Positions 29,823 through 39,509 are shown, counted from the stretch's first letter. The stretch: DNA of 64,000 bases from Bacteroidota bacterium (GCA_018267285.1 JAFDYU010000004.1:1-64000), one strand, 5' to 3'. Program-made: numbers and translations. The notes: generated by a model not told the origin, from the letters alone.

Positions 29823-30851
29823 ATGTTGCGCTTCAAAAAGCTTCTAACGCTTGGCTCTCTGTTGATGGGCCTTTCGTGCTCCATTGTGAAGGATAGTGAT
29901 GTCACTTCCCTCGATCAATTAAATCAATTAAAGCTCTCCGGCATAGAAATCGTTCAGGATTTAAATACAGCCTCGCCTCAAACCTATTCCGTCAATGTAA
30001 CGGACTCGCTTTATCAAACACCCGTTTCCGTACCCATCGACATCAACAATAAGATAAATGGTTCCGTTGTAAAACAAACAACTCTTGAGTGGCCCGTTTT
30101 TTCTAAAACCAAAATGATATTCAGAAGCAAAATTTCATCGGGTGGAATCGAAATCAAAAATTACTTTTATACAAATGGGCGCCCTCGTTCTTCAACCGTT
30201 TATCAAAATAATAAGCTCAAAGAATGGTACTCGTTTTATTATGATATCAACTGGAAGCTGACCAACATTCGATCGAGGGTTTATACATCTATTCCTTCGG
30301 CAGACACAACCATCTACAAAGATTCACTCATTTACAATTCTTCGGGTTACGTTGCCAGCCTGGTTCGCAAATCGCCCACCACTCCTTCCAAGGCAGGTAC
30401 ACTAAATCTTTCGTACCAGACCTACTCAAGCAACAGCGCACCGGCATTGGGCGGAAATCCACTCTCGTACAGCGGATACAATTACAGCTACAGTAATTGC
30501 AATTGCCCTAATGGATCAAGTGGCAACTGTTTCGGTGCCAACCTTATGGCAAACAACGGTAGCTTCAATGCGAGGTATATCATTAGCTCGTCTCAAACCA
30601 GTACCATCATTACACAACTTCAGTTTGAAGACATAAAAAACAACGGAGGAAACTGCGGTGGCTCTAACGGCAGCCCTACCGACTACGACACCTACTATTT
30701 TCATCCATTGATGTTGCTTCGTGGATTATTTACGCACGGAGACATCTTGCTAAATATCTATGCCGTTGATTGGTGGCAGCCGGGTTCGCCAACCAACAAC
30801 AATCCGAACAAGAATGAGACCGTAACCTTCAATTTTAAGTATGCGAGGTAA
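29823..30851 (+). CDS. Predicted lipoprotein of unknown function
   Basis: The ATG at 29823 gives 342 residues with a lipoprotein signal (MLRFKKLLTLGSLLMGLSC; lipidated Cys19). The mature part is rich in Ser, Asn, Tyr and Thr. It includes a stretch resembling YD-type repeats (YFYTNGRPRSSTVYQNNKLKEWY, given in part) and a short Cys cluster (NCNCPNGSSGNC). No known family is recognised. Its 3' end overlaps the start of the next gene by 11 bases, so the two are coupled. The WD40-caspase gene follows. The protein is probably attached to the outer membrane. Confidence 0.7.
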   Translation: MLRFKKLLTLGSLLMGLSCSIVKDSDVTSLDQLNQLKLSGIEIVQDLNTASPQTYSVNVTDSLYQTPVSVPIDINNKINGSVVKQTTLEWPVFSKTKMIFRSKISSGGIEIKNYFYTNGRPRSSTVYQNNKLKEWYSFYYDINWKLTNIRSRVYTSIPSADTTIYKDSLIYNSSGYVASLVRKSPTTPSKAGTLNLSYQTYSSNSAPALGGNPLSYSGYNYSYSNCNCPNGSSGNCFGANLMANNGSFNARYIISSSQTSTIITQLQFEDIKNNGGNCGGSNGSPTDYDTYYFHPLMLLRGLFTHGDILLNIYAVDWWQPGSPTNNNPNKNETVTFNFKYAR

Positions 30852-31443
30852 AGCGATTCTTTGGTTGATGTTTGTGCTTTGTTCGCTGAGCAAGGTTGAA
30901 GCACAATTTACGCTACCGCGCATAGATGTGGAAGCGAAGATCTCTCAAAGCGTACTTCCGGGTGGAGAACATGAAGACGGCACACTAAAAGCAATGGAAA
31001 CCACCAACATTGCCCTTGGCGCACATTGGCAGGTAACACAAAATATTGCAGTGGGCTGGGTTTATTCGAACAGCCTACGGGGCAGCGGCTATAACTCCAA
31101 TGATTTTAACTTCAATTTTGGTAGCGGAGACTCTAAAGCATATAACTCCTACAGTGGTTTCGATGTTCGGTTATCTGCCGGAAGAGCGGTGCGGTGGAGG
31201 CCTTATGTAAACCTTAACTATGGCCGCATTGAAATTGTAGAAGACAAGGGCTTTCGGCTGGCCTCCAAACAAAATGCGGTGGGCGGAGGCATCGGCATTA
31301 TGCGCAGGTACGGCAATCACTTGTATTGGAACGTATTCGAAGCGAGCGTAAAAAGTTTCTCTGAAAAATTATTCTGGGCAGATGTGAGTTTCATGATTGA
31401 AATCAAAACAGGCTTCACTTACAACATCGGAAAGAAAAAATAA
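30841..31443 (+). CDS. Predicted outer-membrane beta-barrel protein
   Basis: The 200-residue protein has a signal peptide (MRGKAILWLMFVLCSLSKVEAQ, cleavage after about 21). It has alternating amphipathic strands such as NIAVGWVYSNSL, SGFDVRLSAGRAVRWRPYVNLNYGRIEIV and the final DVSFMIEIKTGFTYNIGKKK. The pattern suits an eight-stranded barrel of the OmpA/porin-family fold. It is coupled to the upstream lipoprotein gene and lies 11 bases before the WD40-caspase gene. The function is unknown, and the barrel call rests on pattern, not on a recognised family. Confidence 0.7.
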   Translation: MRGKAILWLMFVLCSLSKVEAQFTLPRIDVEAKISQSVLPGGEHEDGTLKAMETTNIALGAHWQVTQNIAVGWVYSNSLRGSGYNSNDFNFNFGSGDSKAYNSYSGFDVRLSAGRAVRWRPYVNLNYGRIEIVEDKGFRLASKQNAVGGGIGIMRRYGNHLYWNVFEASVKSFSEKLFWADVSFMIEIKTGFTYNIGKKK

Positions 31444-31454
31444 AAAAACTCAAT

Positions 31455-33437
31455 ATGAAAAAGCTAACCCTACCGTTGGCTTTCGCAGTTGTGCTGTCAA
31501 CGGAATTGTTTTCGCAAGACCTTTTGGTTTCCACGGCAAAAATAAAATCACCATCGGCAATAACGTATTCACCCGACAACAAGTACCTCGCTGTGGCCAT
31601 ACCCAATGAGGTGGTGTTATTTAACGCGGGCACCGACACCCGCGCCACCACCATAAGCGGCTCGCGGGGTGCAACAAATCTTATTTTTAATAACAGCAAT
31701 TCAATATTGGCAGCCGCTTGTGCAGATGGCACGGTTAAACTCTGGTCCATTCCCGATGGAAAATTAACTTCTACACTTAAAGGCCATTCGGGAACAGTGT
31801 TGGCTTTGCGATTTACGAATACCGACAAAAACATTGTTTCCATTGGAGCCGACAAAACGGTGAATTGTTGGGATGCCCAGACCGGAACACTGTTGTACAG
31901 CAAAAAGGAGCACCAGAAATCCATTCGCGGACTTGACGCAAGCGCAGACGGAAAATGGATAGCTACTGCAGGTGCCGAAAAAGACATTTTGTTGCGAGAT
32001 GCTACGACCGGAGGGGTGATAAAAAAATTTCAAGGCCATGACGGCTGGGTGCGCACCGTAACATTCTCTCCCGACAGTAAAACGTTGGCAAGTGGCAGTG
32101 ACGACAAAAAAATAATTCTGTGGGAAATCGAAACCGGAAAAAAAATTCGTGAGTTCCCTCAGCGCGGATGGATTTACGATTTAGGATTCTCAAGCGATGG
32201 CAAATATCTTTTTGCAGCTCTGGAAAAAAATGCAGTAGAAGCGTACGATCTTAACACCGGGTTGCCCGCCCTAAAACTTAACGACTTTGAAACCCCGGTG
32301 CTCGCGGTGGCCATCAGCCCCAATGGAAAAGAAGCTGCAACCATTCAGGAGTTTGTTAACGAAGTGAAATACTGGAACATTGAGTCGCTCAATATTTCGC
32401 CCGTTTTTCGCTTTAAGGATAAAAAAGATGTAAACCCACCACAGATTTTTGTTTCCAACCCACCCAACATTCAAGACAACCAAGTTCGCTATTCGAAAGA
32501 CATCATCGACATCACAGGCTCAGTAATTGACGAATCGGGTGTGAGGCGGTTGCGCATCAACGGCATCGAAACGCCTATTAAATCCAACGGAAATTTTCTA
32601 ATCAAACTACCGCTAAGTATGGGCGATAATTTTGTAACCATCGAAGTGACTGATGTAAACGATAACATTGCATTAAAAAAATTTTCCATTCTCAGAAAAG
32701 ATTTGACCGGAGGCGATTACGATGCCAGCAAGGCAAAGAATTTTTTATTGGTGGTGGGGATTAACAACTATGAATACTGGCCACACCTCAACAATGCCGT
32801 GAAAGATGCCAACGATATGGCCGGCACGCTAATGGGTTTGTATAATTTTGACTTCTCCAATGTAACGGTACTGCGCGATGAGCAGGCCACCCGAAGCAAC
32901 ATCTACAAAACGCTGCGCAACTATATAAATCAGGTGTCCGCAACCGATAACCTTGTAATTTATTTTTCGGGTCACGGCCATTTTGATGAACTGCTAAACG
33001 AAGGCTACTGGATTCCGTACGAAGCACGACTAAACGAAGAAGGCGATTATTTGCCCAACTCCTCTATTTTAAAAATCATCGAGAGCATCAACTCGCAGCA
33101 CACATTTCTTGTGGCCGATGCCTGCTTCTCGGGTTCTCTTTTTGGCGAGCAAAAAAGAGGCTATGCCGAGAATGTAGAAAAATATAAATCGCGCTGGGGG
33201 TTGGCATCGGGAAGGTTGGAGGCTGTTTCAGACGGAGCGCAGGGCACCAACAGTCCTTTTGCTACTCAGTTGTTAAAATTTTTAAAAGAAAATAAGAAAG
33301 ACAAAGTGACGGTATCCGAGCTTATCCAAGCGGTGAAACTGGGCGTGGCCGAGTATGCCGACCAAACTCCGATCGGGAATCCGCTAAAAGTAAATGGCGA
33401 TGAAGGCGGGGAATTTGTGTTCTACAAAAAGAAATAA
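31455..33437 (+). CDS. Exported WD40-repeat protein with C-terminal caspase-like domain
   Basis: The 660-residue protein has an N-terminal signal peptide (MKKLTLPLAFAVVLSTELFSQ) and a WD40 propeller at about 30-310, with units such as SILAAACADGTVKLWSI, KNIVSIGADKTVNCWD and KTLASGSDDKKIILWEI. An Ig-like sandwich follows at about 328-412. A caspase/peptidase C14 domain (427-650) has the catalytic pair His507 (YFSGHGHF) and Cys557 (VADACFSG). Asp555 beside the Cys suggests preference for basic residues at P1, as in metacaspases. There is no type IX sorting domain; it ends in Lys. It is the last gene of a three-gene set with a lipoprotein and a barrel. The propeller may recognise a partner and the caspase cleave it, but substrates are unknown. 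Confidence 0.93.
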   Translation: MKKLTLPLAFAVVLSTELFSQDLLVSTAKIKSPSAITYSPDNKYLAVAIPNEVVLFNAGTDTRATTISGSRGATNLIFNNSNSILAAACADGTVKLWSIPDGKLTSTLKGHSGTVLALRFTNTDKNIVSIGADKTVNCWDAQTGTLLYSKKEHQKSIRGLDASADGKWIATAGAEKDILLRDATTGGVIKKFQGHDGWVRTVTFSPDSKTLASGSDDKKIILWEIETGKKIREFPQRGWIYDLGFSSDGKYLFAALEKNAVEAYDLNTGLPALKLNDFETPVLAVAISPNGKEAATIQEFVNEVKYWNIESLNISPVFRFKDKKDVNPPQIFVSNPPNIQDNQVRYSKDIIDITGSVIDESGVRRLRINGIETPIKSNGNFLIKLPLSMGDNFVTIEVTDVNDNIALKKFSILRKDLTGGDYDASKAKNFLLVVGINNYEYWPHLNNAVKDANDMAGTLMGLYNFDFSNVTVLRDEQATRSNIYKTLRNYINQVSATDNLVIYFSGHGHFDELLNEGYWIPYEARLNEEGDYLPNSSILKIIESINSQHTFLVADACFSGSLFGEQKRGYAENVEKYKSRWGLASGRLEAVSDGAQGTNSPFATQLLKFLKENKKDKVTVSELIQAVKLGVAEYADQTPIGNPLKVNGDEGGEFVFYKKK

Positions 33438-33446
33438 AATTGGAGG

Positions 33447-33478
33447 TTGGAATCTGGAAGCAAGCTTCCAATTTCCAA
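33447..33478. terminator. Strong hairpin between convergent genes
   Basis: TTGGAA-tc-TGGAAG-caag-CTTCCA-at-TTCCAA folds into two 6-bp stems separated by a small internal loop. It sits exactly between the stops of the caspase gene and the minus-strand gene at 33481. No T run follows, so it may be a Rho-dependent or RNA-stability element instead of an intrinsic terminator. Confidence 0.45.
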
Positions 33479-33480
33479 GA

Positions 33481-33846
33481 TCAATCTTCCGGGTAAGGGA
33501 TAAAAACAAAGTTTGTAAACTCCTCATCCACCACAAAGAGGCAGCAAAATTCGTCCGGGTCTTTGTACGCGTTGACGAAATCATCCTGCTTGTCTTTGGC
33601 GATGAGTTCGCGCTGCACAAATTCATCCATAAACGATGCGTAGTAATTCCAATCTAAGTTCAACTCAAACTTTCCGATCAATAATTGACCGATCTGGATT
33701 TCTTCTTTCGAAATAGGAAACACCGGGAATTCAAATCCTTTTTGGCGAATTTGATAAGATGCTTCCTTTAACGTATCGGCCACCTTTACAAAATCCTGGG
33801 AGATTGTGCCCAAATATTTTCCACTGAGTTCGGGGTCGTTGTGCAT
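33481..33846 (-). CDS. Conserved-looking protein of unknown function
   Basis: The ATG at 33846 (MHNDPELSGKYLG) gives 121 residues. The longer frame to 33897 runs into the serine hydrolase gene. The protein is acidic and has no signal peptide or membrane segment. It has a predicted mixed fold with C-terminal strands CCLFVVDEEFTNFVFIPYPED. It lies 4 bases downstream of the hydrolase gene, suggesting joint expression. I do not recognise the family. Confidence 0.65.
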   Translation of the reverse strand: MHNDPELSGKYLGTISQDFVKVADTLKEASYQIRQKGFEFPVFPISKEEIQIGQLLIGKFELNLDWNYYASFMDEFVQRELIAKDKQDDFVNAYKDPDEFCCLFVVDEEFTNFVFIPYPED

Positions 33847-33850
33847 GAAC

Positions 33851-35653
33851 TTATTTCTTCTTCGCTTTAAACGTTCCGTTAGGCTGAACAAAAGCACAAC
33901 CGGTAATCACGCCATTCGATTGTTGAAATTCAACCTTGTAACCGCTCAATATTTTTATTGAAAATTTATCGTTACCGAGATAAACGAGTTCGTACTCCGG
34001 CTGGCCCGGCACAAACAAAAACAATGTTTTTTCTGCTTTGGTGTAGACTTTAGCAACCACAGTGCCCAATTCATATTCGCCCACATATTTTTTTAGTTCT
34101 TCGGGTTTAATCTCTTTTATAGAAGGTTGATGCGAAAACTCAATCGGTTTGGTTAAAGCAGCTTCAAGATTGACAGACGCGCTTTCAATGTCACCCAGGT
34201 TATTCGTTCGGAAATTAAATTGAATTTGAACTTTATCGGCTGTATCAATTTTATTTTGCTTGTCAATTATAAAGGACTGAAATACATCGTAATGAAAATG
34301 TTTCAACCACAGTTTTTGTTTGCCCAGTGTAGCAAAAAGTGAATCGTGCTTTGCCACTATGGAAAATGTGCCGTAGCCGGGATGAGAATATTTCCCTTCA
34401 AATTCTTCTAGCACATGCGAAGGTTTTGTTCCTTTCTTACCACTAGCAGTAGCTTTTGCTTGAACTTCTTTTGCTGTTTTCTTTGCTTTGTCGGCAGTTT
34501 CTTTTAACTCTTTGCTCCAATCACTTTGCGTTAAGCCGAGCAAGCGATCAGCTAAAATATTTCTGACAATCGAAGGAACGGAAGAACCGTTTTGGTTCAC
34601 CAACACTACTATGCCAATACTATCACTCGGAAAAAAACTGGTGTTGGCCGAGAACCCGTCAATATTGCCGCCATGCTCTACGCGGTAATGGCCTTTGTAC
34701 GATGATACGAACCAGCCGTAACCATAATTCGACAAATGTAGATCGGGATGTTCTTTGGAAGGAGTTGCACCGCTGATTACCATCTGCGAGCTCATCGCTT
34801 CTTTTACATAAGTTGAGGGTACTATTTCTTTGCCGTTGAATTTTCCTCCGTTTATCCAAGTAATCACCCAGTTGGCCATTTCATTTACCGAGCTGTTGAT
34901 GCTGCCGGCAGGTGCCATGCCGCTGATGTGATAATAATCCATTTTCTTGATCTCCTTTTCGTTTTTCACTTCATAGCCAAGGGAAGGCTCCGCACTCTGT
35001 TCCAATTCTGTAACCGAGGTATTGGAAGTAGTCATGCCAAGTGGTTTGAACAACTTATCGGCTATATTTTTCTCCCACGTGTTGTTCGTAATTTTTTCTG
35101 CAATAACGCCTTGGGCCAAAAACATGAAGTTGTTGTACTGCCAACGTTCGCGCACATGTGCCGAAGGTTCCAAATACTGAATCCTTCGTATCAGGCTGTC
35201 TTTAGAAGGCGTATTAAAAAAATACCAAGATAAATCATGACGCGGTAAGCCCGTGCGATGGCACATCAGATCTTTAACGGTGACATTATCATTTAATTCA
35301 TTGTTGAAAAATCGCAGATCCGGAACATACACAGAAGGTTTTTCATCGAATGAAAGTTTATTTTCATTTCTCAATATTCCCAACAAACCCGAAGTAAATG
35401 CTTTACTGCAACTGCCTATGGCAAACAAGGTGTTGGGCGTTACCGGTTTTTTGTTTTCGTAGTCGCGATAGCCAAAACCTTTGGCGTAAACCACTTTATT
35501 TTTCTCAACTACGGCTACCGCAAAGCCGGCCACATTCCATTCGGTGAGCAAAGATTGAAGTTTGGCATCGACACCAGCGAGTCGGTCATTTTTCTTTTGC
35601 GCGAAGGAGAGCACGCAACTTAAAATGAATCCAAAAGTTGTTATTTTTTTCAT
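33851..35653 (-). CDS. Exported serine hydrolase of the beta-lactamase/PBP4 family
   Basis: The ATG at 35653 (MKKITTFGFILSCVLSFAQ) gives 600 residues and a signal peptide. The class C beta-lactamase-like domain covers about residues 22-370, with SxxK at Ser81-Lys84 (IGSCSKAFTSG) and the YxN motif in RWQYNNFMFLAQG. The HGG-type third motif is present as VEHGGNIDGFSA. The C-terminal part (about 420-600) looks like the DUF3471 beta domain common in this group. These enzymes act in the periplasm on peptides, D-amino-acid peptides or esters. Resistance to beta-lactams is not implied. Confidence 0.9.
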   Translation of the reverse strand: MKKITTFGFILSCVLSFAQKKNDRLAGVDAKLQSLLTEWNVAGFAVAVVEKNKVVYAKGFGYRDYENKKPVTPNTLFAIGSCSKAFTSGLLGILRNENKLSFDEKPSVYVPDLRFFNNELNDNVTVKDLMCHRTGLPRHDLSWYFFNTPSKDSLIRRIQYLEPSAHVRERWQYNNFMFLAQGVIAEKITNNTWEKNIADKLFKPLGMTTSNTSVTELEQSAEPSLGYEVKNEKEIKKMDYYHISGMAPAGSINSSVNEMANWVITWINGGKFNGKEIVPSTYVKEAMSSQMVISGATPSKEHPDLHLSNYGYGWFVSSYKGHYRVEHGGNIDGFSANTSFFPSDSIGIVVLVNQNGSSVPSIVRNILADRLLGLTQSDWSKELKETADKAKKTAKEVQAKATASGKKGTKPSHVLEEFEGKYSHPGYGTFSIVAKHDSLFATLGKQKLWLKHFHYDVFQSFIIDKQNKIDTADKVQIQFNFRTNNLGDIESASVNLEAALTKPIEFSHQPSIKEIKPEELKKYVGEYELGTVVAKVYTKAEKTLFLFVPGQPEYELVYLGNDKFSIKILSGYKVEFQQSNGVITGCAFVQPNGTFKAKKK

Positions 35654-35770
35654 GGAGTTAAAATTAATACAAAGACAATATAGCAAATTGAAAACGACCT
35701 TCATTCGTCCGTTATTTCTCTTTCATTAGCTGTGTTACTGAGTGGACGAACCAATGTTAATTAAATTTCT

Positions 35771-36622
35771 TCAATATTCTGACACCGTCATAAACATAGC
35801 AACGGGTATTGCTTTAGGTGCGGGTTCGCCAATTTTCCAGGCGTCAAAACTTGATGCCCTCGAATATATTTTACCTTCTTCATAACCTTTCCCGTACGTG
35901 AAAAATATTTCATTGTCTCCCTTCTTACTAAAATAAACACGTATCACTTCGTACGTGATGATTACATCTTGATCCAAAATCAAGTATTCTTTTTCAAGGT
36001 TTCTAACTATCCAATGTTGGTTGGCTCGGCTGCTTACAAAAGTTTCGTGGGAAAGTAAACTCTTGTCGGGCACATCATCCTTAATCGAATATATCTGTAT
36101 GCGAAACAAAATGCTGTCTACGGTATTAAACCTCATATGAAATTGGATGTTGTCTATCCAATACTTCTTGCCGTGATTAGAAATTTTAAGCCCCCACTCG
36201 CCTCCCAAGCCAAACTCTTTTGTCAGGCTATGGCCGATCGTGATTTTTGATGGTGTGAACCGCCCGAGCTTTGTGGTTTTGGGTTTGTCTGGGCGAACCA
36301 CAACCTCCATTAATTGTTGAGGTTTTTCTACAAGTTTAATTTGTGTTTCTTGTGAGAGTATGATGGACTTAATTTGTTTTTTTTCTATTGCATAACCTAT
36401 CCTAGAGAAAAAAATAGAGTCATCTCGATCTGCTTTAGACAAGTCAATACTAAATCTTCCGTCTTCGTGTGAAATCGTGCCCATATTTTTATTTGGCACT
36501 CCAATGTGGACATACGGTAAGGCTTTATCTGTCTTTGAATCTCGAATTATTCCATGCAATACCTGTGCTGTGACGCCAATTTGAACTTGAATGCAAAGAA
36601 TGGGCAAGAAAAATTTATTCAT
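35771..36622 (-). CDS. Exported protein with transthyretin-like (CarboxypepD_reg) domain
   Basis: The 283-residue protein has a signal peptide (MNKFFLPILCIQVQIGVTAQ). An N-terminal carboxypeptidase-regulatory-like domain (about 21-105) contains the hallmark GIIRDSKTDKALPYVHIGVPNKNMG and EDGRFSIDLS. The rest (110-283) is beta-rich and unrecognised. In TonB-dependent receptors this domain precedes the plug, but no plug or barrel follows here. It resembles the stand-alone carboxypeptidase-like regulatory proteins typical of Bacteroidota. A promoter is not evident in the 187-base divergent gap upstream. Confidence 0.82.
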   Translation of the reverse strand: MNKFFLPILCIQVQIGVTAQVLHGIIRDSKTDKALPYVHIGVPNKNMGTISHEDGRFSIDLSKADRDDSIFFSRIGYAIEKKQIKSIILSQETQIKLVEKPQQLMEVVVRPDKPKTTKLGRFTPSKITIGHSLTKEFGLGGEWGLKISNHGKKYWIDNIQFHMRFNTVDSILFRIQIYSIKDDVPDKSLLSHETFVSSRANQHWIVRNLEKEYLILDQDVIITYEVIRVYFSKKGDNEIFFTYGKGYEEGKIYSRASSFDAWKIGEPAPKAIPVAMFMTVSEY

Positions 36623-36809
36623 ACGTTTTTATCTTCTCATTGGTGATGTATACAGCCTTTCGTACTGAAAGTTGTACTTTTTTCAAATAAGAAAAAGTGT
36701 TTTCAAGATAAGAAATACCTGAAAAATCGCATGCCAAACACCCACTTATAAAAACTCCCGCATTTTACTCATCGAATTTGTATATTCAACTTTCAAATCA
36801 AAAAAATGT

Positions 36810-37268
36810 ATGGCTTCGTTTACATTAAAAATCAACGGCAAAACGCACACCGTTGAAGCAGACCCTTCGATGCCCTTGCTTTGGGCTATTCGCGACCAGG
36901 TGGGGCTCACCGGCACTAAGTATGGGTGTGGCATTGCCCAATGTGGAGCTTGCACGGTGCACCTCAACGGCAACCCAATCCGTTCGTGCTCAATGCCCAT
37001 AAAAGCCGTTGCCGGAAAAGACATCACCACCATTGAGGGGTTGTCGGAAAATAATTCGCACCCTGTGCAGCAAGCCTGGATTAAAGAACAGGTGCCGCAA
37101 TGTGGCTATTGCCAAAGCGGGCAGATTATGGCGGCTGCAGCGTTGTTGAAACGAAACCCCAAGCCCACCGACAAAGACATTGATACAGCCATGAATGGCC
37201 ACATCTGCAGGTGTGGCACGTACGTGCGCATTCGCAAAGCGATAAAAACAGCTTCACAGATGGCTTAG
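36810..37268 (+). CDS. 2Fe-2S subunit of a molybdenum hydroxylase (IorA-like)
   Basis: The 152-residue protein has the plant-type 2Fe-2S cluster (Cys40, 45, 48, 60) and the second helical cluster (Cys98, 101, 133, 135) of the xanthine oxidase family. The small size, the lack of a flavin domain and the partner gene fit isoquinoline 1-oxidoreductase/aldehyde dehydrogenase-type alpha subunits. It passes electrons from the Mo subunit to the cytochrome c encoded downstream. Substrate unknown. The gap to the next gene is 81 bases. Confidence 0.92.
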   Translation: MASFTLKINGKTHTVEADPSMPLLWAIRDQVGLTGTKYGCGIAQCGACTVHLNGNPIRSCSMPIKAVAGKDITTIEGLSENNSHPVQQAWIKEQVPQCGYCQSGQIMAAAALLKRNPKPTDKDIDTAMNGHICRCGTYVRIRKAIKTASQMA

Positions 37269-37349
37269 TGAAAAATGAAAGCAACTCTCAACATAAAAAT
37301 TTAAACACCCTCTCCTTTCCAATGGAGTGGTCGGAGGGTGAAGTCAACT

Positions 37350-39509
37350 ATGGAAACACAAAATATATCGCGCAGAAATTTCATAAAGCTCGGCAGCATG
37401 ACGGGCGCTGCGTTATCCCTCGGGTTTTATTTTCCGGCTAACGGGAAAGAAATCGAAATCATAAAAACAGAATCGGCCGAGAACCTCGGCATTGAATTAA
37501 ATGCTTGGATTTCGATCGATGCTTCCGGGAAGGTGACCATCACCAACCATCGTGCGGAGATGGGGCAAGGTTCGTTTCAATCTGTGCCGCAGATTGTGGC
37601 CGAAGAGCTCGAGGTAAACCTCAACGAAGTGAATATTATCTTCGCTCAGGGCAATCGTGAAAAATACGGAAGCCAGATTACCGGTGGGAGTTCCACCATC
37701 CGTGGCAGCTATAAAAAATTGTTGCACCTCAGCGCCACTGCCCGCGAAATGCTGATTGAAGCGGCTGCCGGCAAATGGAACGCAAACAAATCAGAATGCT
37801 ATGCCGAAAACGGAATGGTCGTACATAAGCCTTCCGGCAAAAAACTAAGTTATGGCGAGCTCGTAGCCGATGCTTCCAAACTCACACCACCTAAACAAGT
37901 AGAATTAAAAAACCCGAAGTATTACAAAATCATACGCAAGCCTCTGCCCCGGCAAGACACCCCGCTAAAAACAAACGGCACGGCCGTCTTTGGCATCGAT
38001 AAAAAATTGCCGGGCATGATGTATGCCGTGGTAGAGCGCAGCCCCCGCTTTGAAGGAAAAGTAAAAAGTTTTGACGATTCCGAAACAAAAAAAGTTCAAG
38101 GCGTTACACATGTTTTCAAGACACAGCGTCTGGTGTTCGGACATTTGTACGAAGGGGTAGCCGTTGTAGCCAACAGTACGTGGGCTGCTATGCAGGGCAG
38201 GAAAGTATTAAAAGTAGAATGGGACGATTCCGGCTTCGATCATCACAGTACAGGGCAACTGTATGAAAAGATGAAAGATCAACTGCAAAAGGGAAATTTG
38301 ATTTCGTACAAAACACAAGGCAGCTTTCCGGATGCTTTTCAAAAAGCAGAAAAAAAACTCGAAGCACTTTACGAAACACCGTACGAGTCGCACAGTTGTA
38401 TGGAACCGCTTAATTGCATTGCCGATGTAAAAGAAGACAGCTGCGAAATATGGGGACCCATGCAAGGGCCCGATTGGATTCAGTCGGTGGCTGCCGAGGC
38501 TTTAAAGTTGCCGCCCTCTAAAATAAAAGTGAATATGACTTTTTTGGGTGGTGGGTTTGGCCGCAAGGCGTTTACCGATTATCCCTACGAGGCCGTGATG
38601 ATCTCCAAAGAAATCAAAGCACCCGTACAAGTGGTGTGGACACGCGAAGACGACATGACGGGTGGCCCATTTCGCCCGGGGATGGTCTATCAATGCAAGG
38701 GTGGTGTGAGCGGTGGACGCATAGCTGCGTTTGAAACCCGAATGGCCGGGCAAAATATGGATGTGCAAAATCCGGGAGCCGACCGGTCTACCTACAACAG
38801 CGATGTGGTAGAAGGTTTTTTAGAGCCTTACTTTAAATCGATTCCGCACTATACTTTTGGAGATTCCCCACTCGAATCGGTTATCCCAGTGATGTGGTGG
38901 CGATCGGTGTATTCTTCCACAAACGGATTTGCCTTAGAAAGTTTTATAGATGAGTTGGCCTTGGCAGCAGATAAAGACCCTCTGAGTTTCCGCAGGCAAC
39001 ATTTAAACAACCCGCGTTACCAAGATCTGATCGACAAGCTCGAAGCAGTGAGCAACTGGAAAGCGCGCGAAAAAAATTCGGGTTGGGGTGTGGCCATCAC
39101 CGAATGCTTTGGCAGTATTGTGGGTGAGGTTGTTAAAGTTTCGAAAAATGCAGAAGGGAAACTTAAAATTGAAAAAGTTTGGGCTGTGATGGACTGCGGA
39201 TGGTACGTAAACCCCAACATCATTGCTGCACAAGTGGAAGGAAGTATTGTGATGGCACTCGGAGCCGCTACCAAACACGCCACACATTTTGCCGATGGCA
39301 AAGCCGTAGAGAAAAATTTTGATGCGTACAAAATGCCCCGCATTGCCGACATACCCGAAATTGAAGTGCACGTAATGGACAACGAAGAAAAAGCCGGAGG
39401 TGTAGGCGAGCCCGGATTGCCACCGTTCACCCCTGCGCTTACCAATGCTATTTTTGATCTGACCGGAAAACGTATTCGCGTGTTGCCGTTTGATATGAAT
39501 GAACTTTAA
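37350..39509 (+). CDS. Molybdopterin-binding subunit of a molybdenum hydroxylase (IorB-like), Tat-exported
   Basis: The ATG at 37350 gives 719 residues, starting with a Tat signal (SRRNFIKLGSMTGAALSLGF). The fold-exported Mo subunit holds Mo-cofactor loops such as GGGFGRKAF, EMGQGSFQSVPQIV (equivalent to the Gln loop) and the C-terminal GGVGEPGLPPFTPAL, with the catalytic Glu. It matches the IorB/aldehyde oxidase family. Tat export implies that the cofactor is inserted before transport and that the enzyme works in the periplasm. The 2Fe-2S subunit lacks its own signal and probably hitch-hikes. Substrate is not predictable from sequence. Confidence 0.92.
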   Translation: METQNISRRNFIKLGSMTGAALSLGFYFPANGKEIEIIKTESAENLGIELNAWISIDASGKVTITNHRAEMGQGSFQSVPQIVAEELEVNLNEVNIIFAQGNREKYGSQITGGSSTIRGSYKKLLHLSATAREMLIEAAAGKWNANKSECYAENGMVVHKPSGKKLSYGELVADASKLTPPKQVELKNPKYYKIIRKPLPRQDTPLKTNGTAVFGIDKKLPGMMYAVVERSPRFEGKVKSFDDSETKKVQGVTHVFKTQRLVFGHLYEGVAVVANSTWAAMQGRKVLKVEWDDSGFDHHSTGQLYEKMKDQLQKGNLISYKTQGSFPDAFQKAEKKLEALYETPYESHSCMEPLNCIADVKEDSCEIWGPMQGPDWIQSVAAEALKLPPSKIKVNMTFLGGGFGRKAFTDYPYEAVMISKEIKAPVQVVWTREDDMTGGPFRPGMVYQCKGGVSGGRIAAFETRMAGQNMDVQNPGADRSTYNSDVVEGFLEPYFKSIPHYTFGDSPLESVIPVMWWRSVYSSTNGFALESFIDELALAADKDPLSFRRQHLNNPRYQDLIDKLEAVSNWKAREKNSGWGVAITECFGSIVGEVVKVSKNAEGKLKIEKVWAVMDCGWYVNPNIIAAQVEGSIVMALGAATKHATHFADGKAVEKNFDAYKMPRIADIPEIEVHVMDNEEKAGGVGEPGLPPFTPALTNAIFDLTGKRIRVLPFDMNEL

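Noticed and set aside
31455..33437. Caspase gene as part of a phage-defence island
   Set aside because: The protein has a signal peptide, and no nuclease, transmembrane effector, reverse transcriptase or TIR gene lies nearby; defence function cannot be supported.
33481..33897. Longer start of the 121-residue protein
   Set aside because: The ATG at 33897 lies inside the coding end of the serine hydrolase gene; the start at 33846 follows its stop by a few bases.
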